From Quercus robur (lineage: Eukaryota > Streptophyta > Magnoliopsida > Fagales > Fagaceae): a stretch of 64,000 bases of DNA. Below the pieces are notes generated by a model. The model saw only the letters and a list, made by a program, of their open reading frames with translations. It was not told the DNA's origin and made no database searches. The translations under genes were made by a program, and so were the position numbers. Below, one piece after another: positions 1 through 12,744 of the stretch; within the stretch, counting starts at the first letter, position 1, and each line of letters begins with the position of its first letter. The DNA lies in NCBI RefSeq assembly GCF_932294415.1, contig NC_065536.1:52588354-52652353 (forward strand), written 5' to 3'.

Positions 1-96
1 TTTAATACATAGACACGCTATAACTCCACTCAAAATTTATGATAATTTTTAAGAGAGTTCTCATAACTATTTTATGCAAAATAAAAAAAAATAAAA

Positions 97-261
97 AAAT
101 ACTATGACCATAACATTTTCATAACAAATCATAGTTAGTATGTTGTTACACGTTTTTAATTTGAATTCACCATTAAAATTACTTTCTTACCCACTAGTAA
201 TATTCCGTAACAATCTGCCACTTAATATTTATTGTGAAAATATTACGGACGTAGTATTTCT
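97..261. mobile_element. MITE, family M1 copy A
   Basis: This is a roughly 165-bp AT-rich element with imperfect terminal inverted repeats. The left end reads about AATACTATGACCATAACATT and the right end, reversed, starts AGAAATACTACGTCCG. It belongs to a family seen five times in this window (see 13474, 15984, 24201 and 40541). The family consensus ends are roughly AGAAATGCTACGTTCACAAC, and the better copies have 9- to 10-bp target duplications, which suggests Mutator-like mobilisation. No clean target duplication is visible for this copy. Confidence 0.6.
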
Positions 262-513
262 CTAATAAAATGTTAGAATTAGGATCAGGTACACCCGATG
301 CAATTACTCTTTTCCCAATCACAAAATATTTTTACCACTTTCACCTTTCATTTTTTTTTCTTTTTTACTTTGTTTTATTCAATTGTTGATATTAAAAGTT
401 ATATTCTTCAACATTTAGTCTCAGTCATTGAGCTCAATTCAAAATTTTATGCTCAGGATTTACTTTTCATGTCTCGGGACTCTTGGTGATGTCATCATCA
501 ACTAGTCCTTATG

Positions 514-642
514 GTCCATTTGGATTGAGGGAAAAGGAGAGGGAGTAGAGTAGAGTAGATTTGACCCAAAATTAACTTATTTTTAGTCAACTCTACTTTA
601 CTCCTCTCCACTCTCCCTCCTTTCTCTCTCAATCCAAACGGT
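514..642. mobile_element. Short hairpin MITE
   Basis: About 129 bp that is almost entirely inverted repeat. The left arm starts near GTCCATTTGGATTGAGGG and runs into a purine-rich GGAGAGGGAGTAGAG stretch. The right arm is its complement, ending CTCAATCCAAACGG. The loop lies around 575-590. The strand would fold into a long hairpin. The family is not identified; the short length and TTA near both ends could fit a Tourist-like element. Confidence 0.6.
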
Positions 643-1850
643 TATTTAGAGTCCTTTATCTCTCTTGTTTTGGTAGAAATAGCAAACAATAATTCTAGAT
701 ACAAATTTCATATTTTTGTTGATTTATACATTTATAAGTGGTGAACATTTTCTAACCATATGAATTCATCACTTTTTCAGCAATCACTTACGCAATTATA
801 CAACTCAATAAATTGTAAAATTAGATGTGAGAATGAGTATACGTTAAGGAACTAAATAAGTGAGAATAGCAAAAGCCCATCAAAGTATACTATTCTTGGC
901 GTAGGAAGTAACCCCCATATAGTATACTCCGATTACTATATATACACGGGACTTGATACAATATAATATAGTTTTGGTGCCATCGTAAATAGTACAAACG
1001 TGGGGTACTAGGACTCAAATAATCATCCCTTGTAATATATACTATATAATATACTAACATATAATTGGGGTCTCAACTTTCAAACTTTAGTTGGTCCAAC
1101 ACTATTATTGAAGTTTCTTTGGTTCACCTCAGTAAAAATCTAGTCCTAGCTAAAAAACTGCAGACGTTATGATCTCTCCCAAGATAAAACCAAAAAAACG
1201 TTTACAGAAGTACATTGGGAAACAAACACACCTCTAAAATAGATATGGTGCGGAAATTTCTCATTCAGAACTGAGAAAGAGAGTTTAATCCATTGAATCA
1301 GAGCACAATGGTGAAAAGTAAAATCTAAAAGAATGTGGAATTCCAAGCAATCAAATAGACCTCTCCTCGTGGACTAATAAAAAAAAAAAAAGTTAGCTCA
1401 AGGTAAAGTTTTTAATAACTCAATAAGTGATTTGTAGTTCAATTATTGTCATTACTAAAAACCGATTAATGTCCTAATATGAAGATAAAGAACTATCATC
1501 AAGAACGAATCTATAAGTTAAAACTCTCTTTAAAAAATTAAAAAAAAAAAACTTCTCAGCTGTACAAGTAATAAATAATACAGCAATCTGAAACCGAATA
1601 TGCAAAAAGTAATAAACTGATTATAAAACAACCACAGAAAGTGTAAATAATAATTTATTTTATATTATATTATATCAAAAAAAGGAAAAAAAATTGACAG
1701 GCACAGCTTATGTGATTAGACCTATTTATATTCATTATTCACCACATTTATTTCTTTCTTTCTTTCTTTCTTTCTTCTCTACAATAATTCCACCTTTGTT
1801 TTCGTTGAACCATAGGTTGAGGTAAAGCAGTTACCATAGTCAAGAGAAAA
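643..1850. other. Intergenic, no gene seen
   Basis: AT-rich DNA upstream of the RCC1 gene. No open frame with coding character is visible. It contains a (TTTC)n microsatellite at about 1750-1775 and several A runs. Confidence 0.6.
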
Positions 1851-1853
1851 GGC

Positions 1854-1945
1854 TGACGTGTCAACACAGCCATAGTATAAATATATGGTAATGTAGCAAT
1901 TCTGCTAATTCACCACCTAAGAGACACCTCATCCCTTTATAATAA
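1854..1945 (+). promoter_or_regulatory. Candidate promoter of the RCC1-repeat gene
   Basis: TGACGTGTCA at 1854-1863 contains an ACGTG core of the kind bound by plant bZIP factors. It is followed by the TATA-like strings TATAAATATA (1876-1885) and TTTATAATA (about 1936). Downstream comes a CT/GA-rich stretch with CAACAACACAAC that looks like a plant 5' leader. The motifs are visible, but the transcription start is inferred. Confidence 0.4.
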
Positions 1946-1959
1946 CGTAGAGATAGATA

Positions 1960-3307
1960 GAAGAAGAGAGAAACAACAACACAACACAACCTCCCATTGA
2001 GAAAAAAAAAATATTTATATAAATAAAAAAAAAGTTAAGAGAGAGAGAGAAATTATTCATTCCACTGCAAAATTCTCTTCCTTTTTCTCTCAAAATCTTT
2101 GAAATATCCTTAGTCCCAAATTCATATTCCATCATCTAAGATAACAGAACAGTCTCTGATCAGACACACCCACTTCTCTGTTTCTACAATTTGATCCAAA
2201 TTTTTTTTTTTATACTTTTTTTGGGTAAAGGAACAAAAAAAAGTTGAAATTCTATGCAGTTGTTGACAGATGCAGATGGGTTTTGAGGAATCCTGGGTTT
2301 CTCTGATATGTAATCCTCGTTTCTGTATTACTTTGTTTCGATCTGTAATGATCATAATGTACAGATGGAAAAAGTTGTTTAAGCACATGTTACTGTGTTC
2401 TGTTTTTCTGAAAGATTCTGTTTTTATTTTATTTTCTTTGTTTGCTGATCAAGTATACTTATTATTTGGATTCTGTGATAGATTTTATGATCTGGGTATG
2501 TTGAAAGATGGACTTTTTTATTTTTGGTTTAATATATCTATAAGCAAAGATTGTTAATGATTGTGACCCCTGTTCTGGGTTTTGAAGTATGGATGATAAA
2601 TTTGCGTGCTTGGTTAATATTGATCGGGTTAATCTGACTTTTAGATGAGAGCTTACGTGAATAGGAGTTTCTCTTTTCATGTCAAAATTCTTTTCTTTTG
2701 GGGTTTCTGTTGGGTGTGGGATTGGAATATCCTTTTCCATGGAGTATTGGTATTCTTCTCTTCCAAGTTTTCTTCTTTTTGGTGTGTTTATAAATGTCTT
2801 GTTTTGACTCTTGGAATTGATAATATTTGGATGCTCTGAGTTTGGCTGATTTTGCTTGGCTTGAGCATAAATTCGATGATCGGTTAACAAATTCGCCTGG
2901 TACATCTATGTATATCCTTGTTTCTATGAGAAGATTTATATTTCTTATGCCTTTTTTGGGAAATGAGCTTTCTTTCAATATGTACAAGTGTGCAATGTAA
3001 AATGGAGATGGTTTGTCATATAATCCAGTTTTCTTTTACTTTCTTTCATATAAGGAATTTTTCTGAGCATGCGTTTTATTTGTAGGTTTGAGACTTGAAG
3101 TTTGCTGATCAATATATATTATAAGGTAGATACCTCTGACCAATATTCTAATAGTGGATATAAATAGTAAGATGTATTTAAATTTAGGCATTCGATGGTC
3201 ATTGGAGAGAGTAATGTAGTAATTTTTTTGTTCATGGTTTCCCAATTCCCAGCAAATTAGATCTATTCATCAGCCTAATTTGGGCACTGCAAACTGTGGC
3301 AGTGCCC
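1960..3307 (+). other. Probable 5' UTR with a leader intron
   Basis: Between the promoter-like motifs and the ATG at 3308 lies about 1.3 kb without a long open frame. It begins with pyrimidine- and GA-rich leader-like DNA and becomes T-rich like an intron from about 2300. A good acceptor (TTTCCCAATTCCCAG) ends at 3252, 56 bases before the start codon. The donor cannot be fixed by eye; candidates are GTAAAG near 2226 or GTAATC near 2308. Confidence 0.45.
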
Positions 3308-6137
3308 ATGGATGCAACAACGAGTGGAACCCCAACTATTCAATACCATAACATTACTGACCAGCCAGTTACTACTATTGTTGCCACACCTGTACCGGCA
3401 TTTCAAAGACAGCAACGCCATTGCTTCGGGGATTCCATCCCCGGAGAATTCCCCTTGTCTGCCAATCCTTCCATTGTCCTTCATGTCCTTACGGCGTGTA
3501 ATTTGGATCCTCAGGATCTTGCAAAACTAGAGGCAAGTACTTTGATTATGTACATTTTGAGAATGAAGTTCTTTTGCAATGCAAGAATTGATAATGCTCC
3601 TGATTTGATTTTGAATGTGCCTATTGCAGGCAACATGCTCCTTCTTTAGGCAGCAAGCAAACTTTGCCCCTGACTTCGAGTTATCCTTATCGGAGCTTGC
3701 TGCCCTTGATATGTGCCAAAAGAGGGCCATATTTAGGCAAATGGCAACAGAAGAGCGCCTAGATTTTAAGCAAAGATGTGGGGGCTCGTGGAAGCTGGTC
3801 CTGAGGTTCTTGCTTGCTGGAGAAGCATGTTGCAGGAGGGAGAAATCGCAGGCAATAGCAGGACCAGGTCACAGCATTGCTGTGACATCTAAGGGAAGTG
3901 TTTACACATTTGGCTCCAACAGCTCAGGACAGCTTGGACATGGCACCACTGAAGAGGAGTGGCGACCTCGGCCTATCAGGTTGTGAACATTTTTCCATTC
4001 TGAGACCTGATTCAATAAATGCAAGAATCTGAAGGAACTACTTGACTTAAAAAGGAAAGTTAATGGAACTCTATTATGTTGCAGATCTTTGCAAGGCATT
4101 CGAATCATCCAAGCAGCTGCTGGGGCTGGCAGGACAATGCTGATCAGTGATGCCGGCCTGGTTTATGCCTTTGGAAAAGAATCATTTGGCGAAGCCGAGT
4201 ATGGAGTTCAAGGTGGTAAATTGGTTACAACTCCACTGCTAGTAGAGTCCTTGAAAAACATATTTGTTGTGCAAGCTGCAATTGGAAATTTCTTCACGGC
4301 TGTCCTGTCAAGGGAAGGCAGAGTTTATACATTTTCTTGGGGTGATGATTTCAAGCTTGGTCACCAGACTGATCCAAATGATTTGGAGCCCCATCCCTTG
4401 TTGGGGGCACTCGAAAACATACCAGTGGTGCAAATTGCAGCAGGATACTGTTACCTTCTTGCTCTGGCTTGTCAACCTAGTGGCATGTAAGCTCTGTCTT
4501 CATTTCTTTATCTTGAGATGGCATTCTATTAGTTGAAGTTATAAAAATACTTGTATATATGTTTTAATTGATACTCAGACAGGTATCTCTTTTTAATTTT
4601 CACAGGAAGTCGTTTTTTAAATTTGTTTCTGAATTGGTCTTAAGAAGATAAATTTTCAAATCTTCAGGATTTTTTTCTTTTTTTAAATCAATTTACTATC
4701 CTGAAATTTCTGAGAGAGCTGTGACATTCTGAAATCCTGATTAGCATTTCTCTTGTTTCCTTATATGGCTGCACATTTACTTCAATAAATGCATTGGATA
4801 TGATATCAACATAATTACCGAGTTGTTTGATCTTCTTCTCAAATCATATCAGGTCAGTATACTCCGTTGGGTGTGGCTTAGGTGGGAAGCTTGGACATGG
4901 TTCAAGAACTGATGAGAAGTACCCCCGATTGATTGAACAGTTTCAGCTTTTGAACCTTCAGCCAATGGTGGTTGCAGCTGGGGCTTGGCATGCCGCTGTG
5001 GTAGGGCGGGATGGACGGGTGTGCACGTGGGGTTGGGGGCGTTATGGGTGCTTGGGTCATGGGAATGAAGAATGTGAATCAGTTCCTAAGGTCGTGGAAT
5101 CCTTGAGTAATGTCAAAGCCGTTCATGTCGCTACAGGGGATTACACAACCTTTGTGGTGTCTGATGACGGTGATGTTTACTCCTTTGGCTGTGGAGAATC
5201 TGCCAGTCTCGGACATAGTAATGGTGCTGATGGACAGGTCTGGGTTTTTCCTACTTTCTATTTGTTATCTAACCTATTAATTTGGCTTAAGCAGGTTCAA
5301 TGGAGAGATTGTACCCAATTTTCTGATTTTATACAACTAGTGATTTATTTGTCCTTGGACCTTCAACACTATTATTTAAGCCTACATATCTTTGTCTTAT
5401 TGCCTAAAATTTAATTACTTTGAATTACTGATTGCATGGAAAAGTTTTCTTATTTATTAGTTGAATCATCAAACTGTTCTGACTAGTTCCTGGATTTGCA
5501 ACCAACTTTATGGATGCATTGACCTTTCCTATATTTAAAGACATTTATTTCTCTTGATTATAATATTCTGCTTGCTGACATTATACCTACCAATTGTTAA
5601 GTTCCCAGTTTCTATATCTCAATAATGTGCTTGCCATTGCGATGTGCATGCTCTAATGTCTTGGGAAAGACAGTAATGAACCTTGCAAATATCAGGTCGC
5701 TGTTGACACCTAGAGCTATAGATCTAGATTCTAGTGACAACAATGTTATGAACTTGATGCGCATTTAGTGACTGTGAAACATTATTGGAGAACTGTCCTT
5801 GTCTTCGTCATATGTGCTAGCTATGATAAGGAGAGATTTCCAGTTTGATGAAGTTACTGAATTATGTTGGTTGTCTTTGATATGTACTTTTCAGGGAAAC
5901 AGGCATGCAAATGTATTAAGTCCAGAGCTGGTAACATCATTGAAGCAAGTTAATGAGCGTGTGGTACAGATCAGCCTCACCAATTCTATATACTGGAATG
6001 CCCATACTTTTGCCCTTACTGAATCAGGGAAACTTTATGCATTTGGTGCTGGAGACAAAGGGCAGCTGGGCATAGAGCTTGTTGCCAACCAGAGTGAAAG
6101 GGGAAACCCGGAACGGGTTGATATTGATCTCAGCTAG
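3308..6137 (+). CDS. RCC1-repeat family protein (UVR8/RCC1-like), 534 aa
   Basis: Coding exons are 3308-3532, 3630-3979, 4085-4486, 4853-5237 and 5895-6137, together 1605 nt in one open frame. The start is the ATG at 3308 (protein begins MDATTSGTP). An upstream in-frame GTG at 3296 is not a plausible plant start. Residues about 30-130 form a helical, F-box-like N-terminal region (LDPQDLAKLEATCSFFR). From about residue 152 there are RCC1-type blade repeats, each with a glycine-rich signature such as SNSSGQLGHGT, GWGRYGCLGHGNEE and GAGDKGQLG. This predicts a seven-bladed propeller used as a protein-docking surface. Arabidopsis has RCC1-family proteins of about this length. The GWRHT motif of the UV-B receptor UVR8 is absent, so it should not be called UVR8. 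Intron 1 has the non-canonical donor GCAAGT. No frame breaks are seen, so the gene is probably functional; its partner is unknown. Confidence 0.93.
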
Positions 6138-6800
6138 GATCATTAGTAGCTTTACCTGCCCACTGCTTGCACCATGCTTATCTTCTAATTTATCATTAGC
6201 ATGCATTGCATTTGGTGTTTAGATTTCCTTGTTTATTTTGTAAATAGAAACAAAGAAGAAAAAAAATTGTGAATGCTCAAGCTAGGTAACAAACCACAGG
6301 CCTAAGCAGATGCTACATGGTTGTTTATATCTGAAAACTTGGCTTTCTCTTAGGCTTCAAGTAGTTGATAGTTGATACATTTGTCAAAGTTGATTTATAA
6401 CATGTTCTATCTTTTAATTGATTTCATAAGTCATCTGCCTACTTAAAATTCAAAGGAAAAAAAAAAAAAAAAAAAAAAAGAATTCATGCATCAGCATCCT
6501 CTCTTTTTTTTTGGAAGTTTGTTGCTGGCTTAAGTTTTGCATTGTTTTAAAAGCAATATCCATTTGTTCCAACTACGGGTCAGTGACATTGTTGGAGCTG
6601 CCCTAAGTGCTAGGACCAGGGCCTCTGGAAGATTTTGGTCCTCGCCAGATGTGAATATTGTCCCAAAAAATTGATGGCCAAATTTAGATATTCTGGGCTC
6701 TTTCTGCCACTCTCACACATCTTATGGAGGCTGAAAGACTCTTTTATGTTCTTTTATATTTTTGAAACTGATCTTAGGGACTTAAAATTATACTACCAGA
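6138..6800 (+). other. 3' flank of the RCC1 gene with poly-A tract
   Basis: AT-rich 3' UTR-like DNA follows the stop codon. A 23-base A run at 6457-6479 could be a retroelement tail or a plain homopolymer; it is too far downstream to be called a poly(A) site. No gene is seen up to 6800. Confidence 0.4.
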
Positions 6801-6874
6801 AAGTACACGGGTGTTCATCAGCCGGTGTGGCCGGTTTTTGAAAGGATTCTTTAACCACACCAGACCCGACCCAT

Positions 6875-7050
6875 CGGTTTCCTAAAATCACAAACCATTG
6901 CACGCTGATGGAACAGTTTTCTAGCCACATTAGTGGTGGTTTCCATATGCATGGTAATCAGTTTCCTAAAAATCTAAAATTACAAACCATTGCCACGCTG
7001 GTGGAACAGTTTTCCAGCCACAAAGTGGTGGTTTCTGTTTGTGTGGTGAT
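6875..7050. repeat. Direct duplication, about 85-bp unit
   Basis: Two diverged direct copies each start with GGTTTCCTAAAA, then carry ACAAACCATTGC, CACGCTG.TGGAACAGTTTT and a GTGGTGGTTTC block. Copy 1 begins near 6875 and copy 2 near 6960. The block lies in a moderately GC-rich stretch (about 6780-7380) that seems to be an older transposable-element remnant without recognisable coding sequence. Confidence 0.6.
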
Positions 7051-7384
7051 CGGAATCCACTGAGTGTCGGGGGGAGAGAGAGAGAGAGATCAGGAACCAA
7101 ACCAAAAAATCTTCCTAGATTCAAACTCATAAATCAAAATCTAAGATGAGATCTAAATATCAAAACCAACCAACTACAAACCTTCAATCTAACTTGGGAC
7201 TAACAATTAGAGACCACGGAGGCAGAGACGATCTCTAACCTTCAATCCACCACAGATGATGGAGGTAGAGATGACAGATCACTAACCTTCAATCAACCAC
7301 CCAATGACGAAGGTAGAGTGACGGCCTCAACGGCGACTTGAAGATTGAAGATTATGTGTGAAATGGTAATTGGTTTTAACTTGT

Positions 7385-9322
7385 TGTAGGGGCCTTTTTT
7401 TGTACGATATGGTATGTTGGGCTGCCTCCTGCCGTAATGGGCTGGGCTGCCTCCTGCGATGATGGGCCCTAGTGTTTTTGAGTAAGGGAGCTGGGACCGG
7501 TCCAATTGTAACTCAACTTGGGCCGGTTTGTGCACAAACTTATGCCTTGTCTGCCAGGAGCAAATTTACGGCAAGCAGAACTGTTGCAGACGAGTTACGG
7601 CAGACAGATATAATAATAAATAAAACAGAGTACTTTGACTTATTTAAATAAACGGCTATGTATTCCCTGCTAATAAAGCATGATTACAATCACAATAATA
7701 TCAATCACAGAGAAAAATGAAGAAAATAATACTGGTTAATTTAAATGGGCATAAATTAAGTTTTAGGCTTAGTCTGCCACAGTAAAGTCAAAGAGGAGAG
7801 AACGCCTCTTCTCAATGCAAATAACCTCCCCAGGAAAAGGATCCTGCCGTGGAGATTGATGGCTTTAAGGGAGTTGGCCCTGAATGGTTGTTGCCCAAAA
7901 GAAAGAATCCTTGTTTGCGTTTTAGAAGAAGGTAAGATTTGAAGGGGGAGAGAGAGAAAACGATCTATAGGTGCATGCCCTATTGAACTAACTCTCCTTT
8001 TTCTTAGTTTTCATTTCTTTTCTTTTCTGTTTTCTTTCTTATCTTTTTTCCTTTCCTTTTGCTCTGTTTTTTCCTCTCTTTTTTTTTCCGAAAATATGCT
8101 CTGTTTTCGATCCCCCCTTCAGGGCACGACAAGAGCCTCTTTATAGTGTCTGCCGCGACCAAGGTTTTACCATTTTGCCCCTTAACCGCCTCTGTCTGGT
8201 CTGGGCGCACTTGCTGACCACCAGAGGTGTGTGCCACTCACTCTTGCTAGACAGGGGCAGGTTTTAGTTCTCTCCCTACTGTAGCATTTCTTTCCTGCCA
8301 CGGTATAAATGCTCTCTCTCTCCACTCTCAAGGCATGCACCCAACGGTTCCCCCTCAAACTTGCCTCTTTTGGGTGGTCTATCATCCCAGCATGACGTAC
8401 CTCCTAAAAAAGGCTTGCGCAGGAGTCGCAAATAGATCTTTTCCACTCTCCCCACCACCAAACCATACCCCCTTTACCTCTTACCTCTGGCCCATAGCCC
8501 CACCATGTCCTATATTGGCTGGGTACAGGTTGGTGGTGACTGGGTCTTGCGTGTGCTTCCCTTTCAAATATGTCCAAGAGTCTGCCTGCTGCTCATGCGT
8601 CTACCGTGATTTGGAGACTCTCCGCCTGCATTTCCTGACCCTTCGTGTGGGCTTTTTCTTTGGTTTCCTGCTCCATTCAGGAGCTGGGCTTCGTATGATG
8701 ATGAGCTTTACATTTCTTTGGCCCACCTTTGATTTTCTTTATTGCCTGCCACGTTGAATTATTATTCCTGCCGTAATAACTTAATCCTACTAGACCTCTT
8801 TTTAGGCCAGCCGTTTATCTCTTTTCTCAGTGGCCTGTCATGGGCACTGTTTTGCTTTTACTCATGGGCTCCTATGTCCCTTTGGGCTTTTCCTTTGGGC
8901 ATCCATGGCCCGATTGCTTTCTTTGGGCTTCCTCAGCCCGTTTGTTAATTCCACACTCCCATGGGCTTTTTTACTAACTTCATTGGGCTTCCCCGGCCCA
9001 ATAACCTTATCCTTATCTTTGGAGTTCATGGGCCTGCCAGAAACCCCTTACTCTCTTAGATTACAATTGCCTTGGGCCTGCAACGGCTCTTTCTCACTTT
9101 TCTACCTCATACTCTGCCCATGGGATGCTATTTCTTTCTTTCCTAACTTCCTTGAGCCCGCTTGCCTCTTCAAGACTCATTTATTTATTTGTTGGGCTTG
9201 TGATCCATTATTCTTGCCGCTTGGGCCTAATAGGTTTTTTGTTATTTTACCTTGTCAATTCTTTGTGGCCCTCAGTGTTGGGCTTTTCTGTCTGCCTGGG
9301 CTTTCACAAATGGCCCTCAACA
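7385..9322. mobile_element. Solo LTR, 1938 bp, TSD CTTGT
   Basis: The element starts TGTAGGGGCC and ends GGCCCTCAACA, so it has the TG...CA ends of a long terminal repeat with a short inverted match. The 5-bp sequence CTTGT lies immediately outside both ends (7380-7384 and 9323-9327). No gag, integrase or reverse transcriptase frame is visible inside. A solo LTR of a large retrotransposon is therefore the best reading; a short non-coding element of the LARD/TRIM kind is the alternative. Several open frames inside (for example 8335-8757 and 8830-9396) show no family features and are taken as chance. The strand of the parent element is unknown. Confidence 0.8.
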
Positions 9323-9575
9323 CTTGTAGATTGGAGATTGTGTGTGAAATGGTAGTTTGTTTTGTTATGAGTGTGGGTGGAAATCACAAATATTAGGTTT
9401 GAACTTCAAATTTTGGGTTTTCTTTTGAAGTATTTTGTAAATGATAGTGACAACTGATTTGGTGTTTGTCAGAATCCAGAATGCACGACCGATATACCAA
9501 CTGGCCGATGTCAAAAATGGGGAAATGACAACCAGAACAATATTAAACAACAGGAAAATAAAGGGATATGACCTA

Positions 9576-9673
9576 GAAGTCAACACCTAGGCTTGGCTTG
9601 AAGTCAACACCAAGCGAGAGTACTAAGAGTCAACACTTAGAGTGGAACTGAAGTTAACATTAGACCAAAGAGA
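9576..9673. repeat. Four-copy short tandem repeat
   Basis: The motif GAAGTCAACACCTAG recurs with starts at 9576, 9600, 9627 and 9650 (spacing 24, 27 and 23). The copies are diverged. No coding role is seen. Confidence 0.7.
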
Positions 9674-12600
9674 CCAAATGACCATTTTTTTCATTCATCA
9701 AAATATATACTAATTCCAAAAGGAGTATAGTAGTTTGCTTATAAAGGATTGTTAAACTTTAGTTCTAATTGATGTAAGAAACCTTAATTACCTTATTACA
9801 AAAATAACATTACTTCTAAATTAAAATACTAATAGCCTGGTAAACTAATAGGACCTAAAACATAAAATACTATTGACTTGCAAACATAAATAATACTGAA
9901 TAAAAATTTTATTGTGTCTCCTACATCACCATTGCCAAGTGCCAACATCCATGTCAACATTCCCATGTGGTGGCATGGTTTGCTTGGTCCTAGGTCAGTA
10001 GATTGGCATGGGTTGGTTTGCGTTCAACTCTTTCATAAAGTTTACAAATTTTATTACATAAGGCTTACAAATTAATGCATCACTAATCACCAAAAAAATA
10101 AATAAATAAATAAATCAATCAATTATTCATTTATTTGATTGTTGAAATTTCCCAATCATATTTATTGCTACATCTTTTTGTAAAATATTTTATAGTAAAA
10201 TTTATAATATGTATAGTATTTTCCTTTGAAAATATAGTTTTAGATTCAATGGCATTAAAAACTTCAAAGCTCTCAACATGTATAATTAATGAAACTAATA
10301 ATGAGGTTTAGCTAGACAGGGTTTAGGATTGGTTTAGGTGTTTGTTTTGCTTTAATTATGGCCAAAAAAAAAAAAATGAGAATGAAAAAAAACAAATAAA
10401 TAACTTTTTGATTTTTGCTGATGGATTGAATCCATATATGAAGCCACAACAAGGGTGGAGGTGGTACTACTAAGTTGAAAAGATCTTGACAAAATAAGTA
10501 AATAATTTCAATTAAAGCAATAATTATTTCATGGATTAAATATATACATTCTTTCGCTTCATGTATAAATCTAACAATTGTGTGAAATTTTACATGTTGT
10601 GAGAATGATTATATGTGTGTACACACACATACACACACGATTCATGAGGTACCAACCAATATGTAAAATTTACTAAACCATGATTCCATTTTTCAATTAG
10701 AAATAGTATTCTAGGATTGTACTATAGTTGTTTGATAACGGCCAATGGATGTCTTTCCAATGAATTGATCTAGTAGAGTTTGTAATTCATGGATTGATTT
10801 GAGCCGCATTGATTGAATGGATGAAACCGAGTTGACTGATAATCAATTGGCCAGTACAATGTGGTTGGCTTGGTTAGGAGTGAGACAGAAGGAGAAAGAA
10901 AGGCCTTATACAGTGCAGAGGTCAGCTGTCAATAGATTAAGTGAGAGATTGAAGGGCGGCAGCCAAAAGAGTGGGTGATTGACAGGGGCGAAAAGTGAGA
11001 AGGAAAAGCAAAATGTTCTAGTTTTGTGAAAAACCTTTCAAACTTTTCCTATATTTTTTTATGGTATATGAATATTGAAAATCTAACATTTGGATTGCAT
11101 GTTCTTATTAAATCCTCTATACTTGTAAAATTTCAAAAAAAAATAAAAAACAAGAATTATGTCATTAACAATATGTTTAAATTTCAAATTTTTGTAATAA
11201 AAATTATGCATAAAAAATATAGTTATTGATCGAATGATAAATAACATCCGATTTGAACGAAATTTGTCATGCATGTGAAGAACATAAAGAATATGCAATT
11301 CAACGATTAAATTTACAAAATTCACATTCAATATATATATATATATATATACGAGGAGTTTGAAGAGTTTCTCTCCATACTAGTTTGAAGAGAAACTTTA
11401 TTTGAAAAATGAAGAATGGTGAGATGATTACATTAGGTTTTAGTTGGACAAAATTTGACTACGAATTTGGTAGTAGCCAAACGCTACAATCAACACTAGG
11501 TTCACTTATTAAACCACACTTGAAGTAATTATGTACAATTATTTTAAGTGAGTCATATGCATTACATATGATGTAGACACATATCATCTTCCTATTTTGG
11601 TTATAGCCTTGAGCTCTAATCAAATTTGTAGCCAAACTCAATCCTAAAAATATGTATCTTTAAGAAATATAGTGGGTTGAACCGTTGAACTTTGTTGGTT
11701 TGTTAAAAACCAAAATCCAACCACCAAAATGATCTACCTTCAAAATCCTATTTCAGCAACTGAGCCACATCTCCAAAGGCATAGAAAGTTGCCTACAATG
11801 GTATGTGCAATACGAAACAGTCGGTTCGGGTGATTTTTTTTTTTTTTTAGTCTCTCTATCCCTCATTTCATACGGTGACATTCATTAAAAAAAAAAAAAA
11901 AATTGTAAAAAGATTTTCTCCATTTATTATTTCTCACCAATGTGACTTGTGTTTCATATTTTTGAAAAAAATTACTAATTATTCTAGAAGTATAGGTTAT
12001 TAGAAAACGATAAATTTATTTAATTAGCCATAATTTTAATACTTCTCTCCACATATAGCATAAATGAGACCTAACACAAAAAAAATAATAATAATAATAA
12101 TAATAATAACTTTCTTCATTGGGAGTTAAAGTAGAAATAACTTTCAAACTCGTGAATACCAGCTTTCATTCCTTGACAAATTACCGGTTATCCCAAAGTT
12201 TAAATTTTTAAGAAATGGAGAAATTTAATCATTAATCATAATTCTAACATTTCTCTAATAGAGAGATACAAAAAGATCAAGTAGTCACCCATACACTTTA
12301 GCGTTAAATATGTATATATTAGCGATAATCCCAAAACAATAAACTAGAATTAATACCAAGATATTACATTCCAATGGACAAGTTGGAAGGGGCACCAAAA
12401 TGGAATTCATAACATTGAAGCAAACTATGTCAACTTATACACCAATATGAAACTCCGAAGCTGACTAGCACGATTAGACAAACTAAAGGACTTGTCTCCT
12501 TGAAAGACTTGTACCACGCACTTGGGCCCTAATCGTCTTCAACAATCAATGTAGTTGGAAAAAACCATCAATATATAATTTAATCATTAATCATAATTCC

Positions 12601-12708
12601 AAGCCTTTACCATAGCTATTAAAATAACCATCCATATATAATTTTAGTTACATGCTAATAGCCTTGTAGGAGATTTCTTTGAATTGGTTTGGGGGAAAAA
12701 CCTTAAAA

Positions 12709-12744
<36 letters not shown>

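Noticed and set aside
3296-3307. Start of the RCC1 protein at GTG 3296
   Set aside because: Plant nuclear genes rarely use GTG, and the next in-frame ATG at 3308 gives a sensible N terminus.
8335-9396. Open frames of 140 and 188 codons
   Set aside because: They lie inside the solo LTR 7385-9322, overlap each other in different frames, and show no domain, signal or codon pattern of a gene.
12711-12743. Poly-T run as the tail of a retroposed gene
   Set aside because: No coding or gene-like sequence lies on either side and no flanking duplication is visible.
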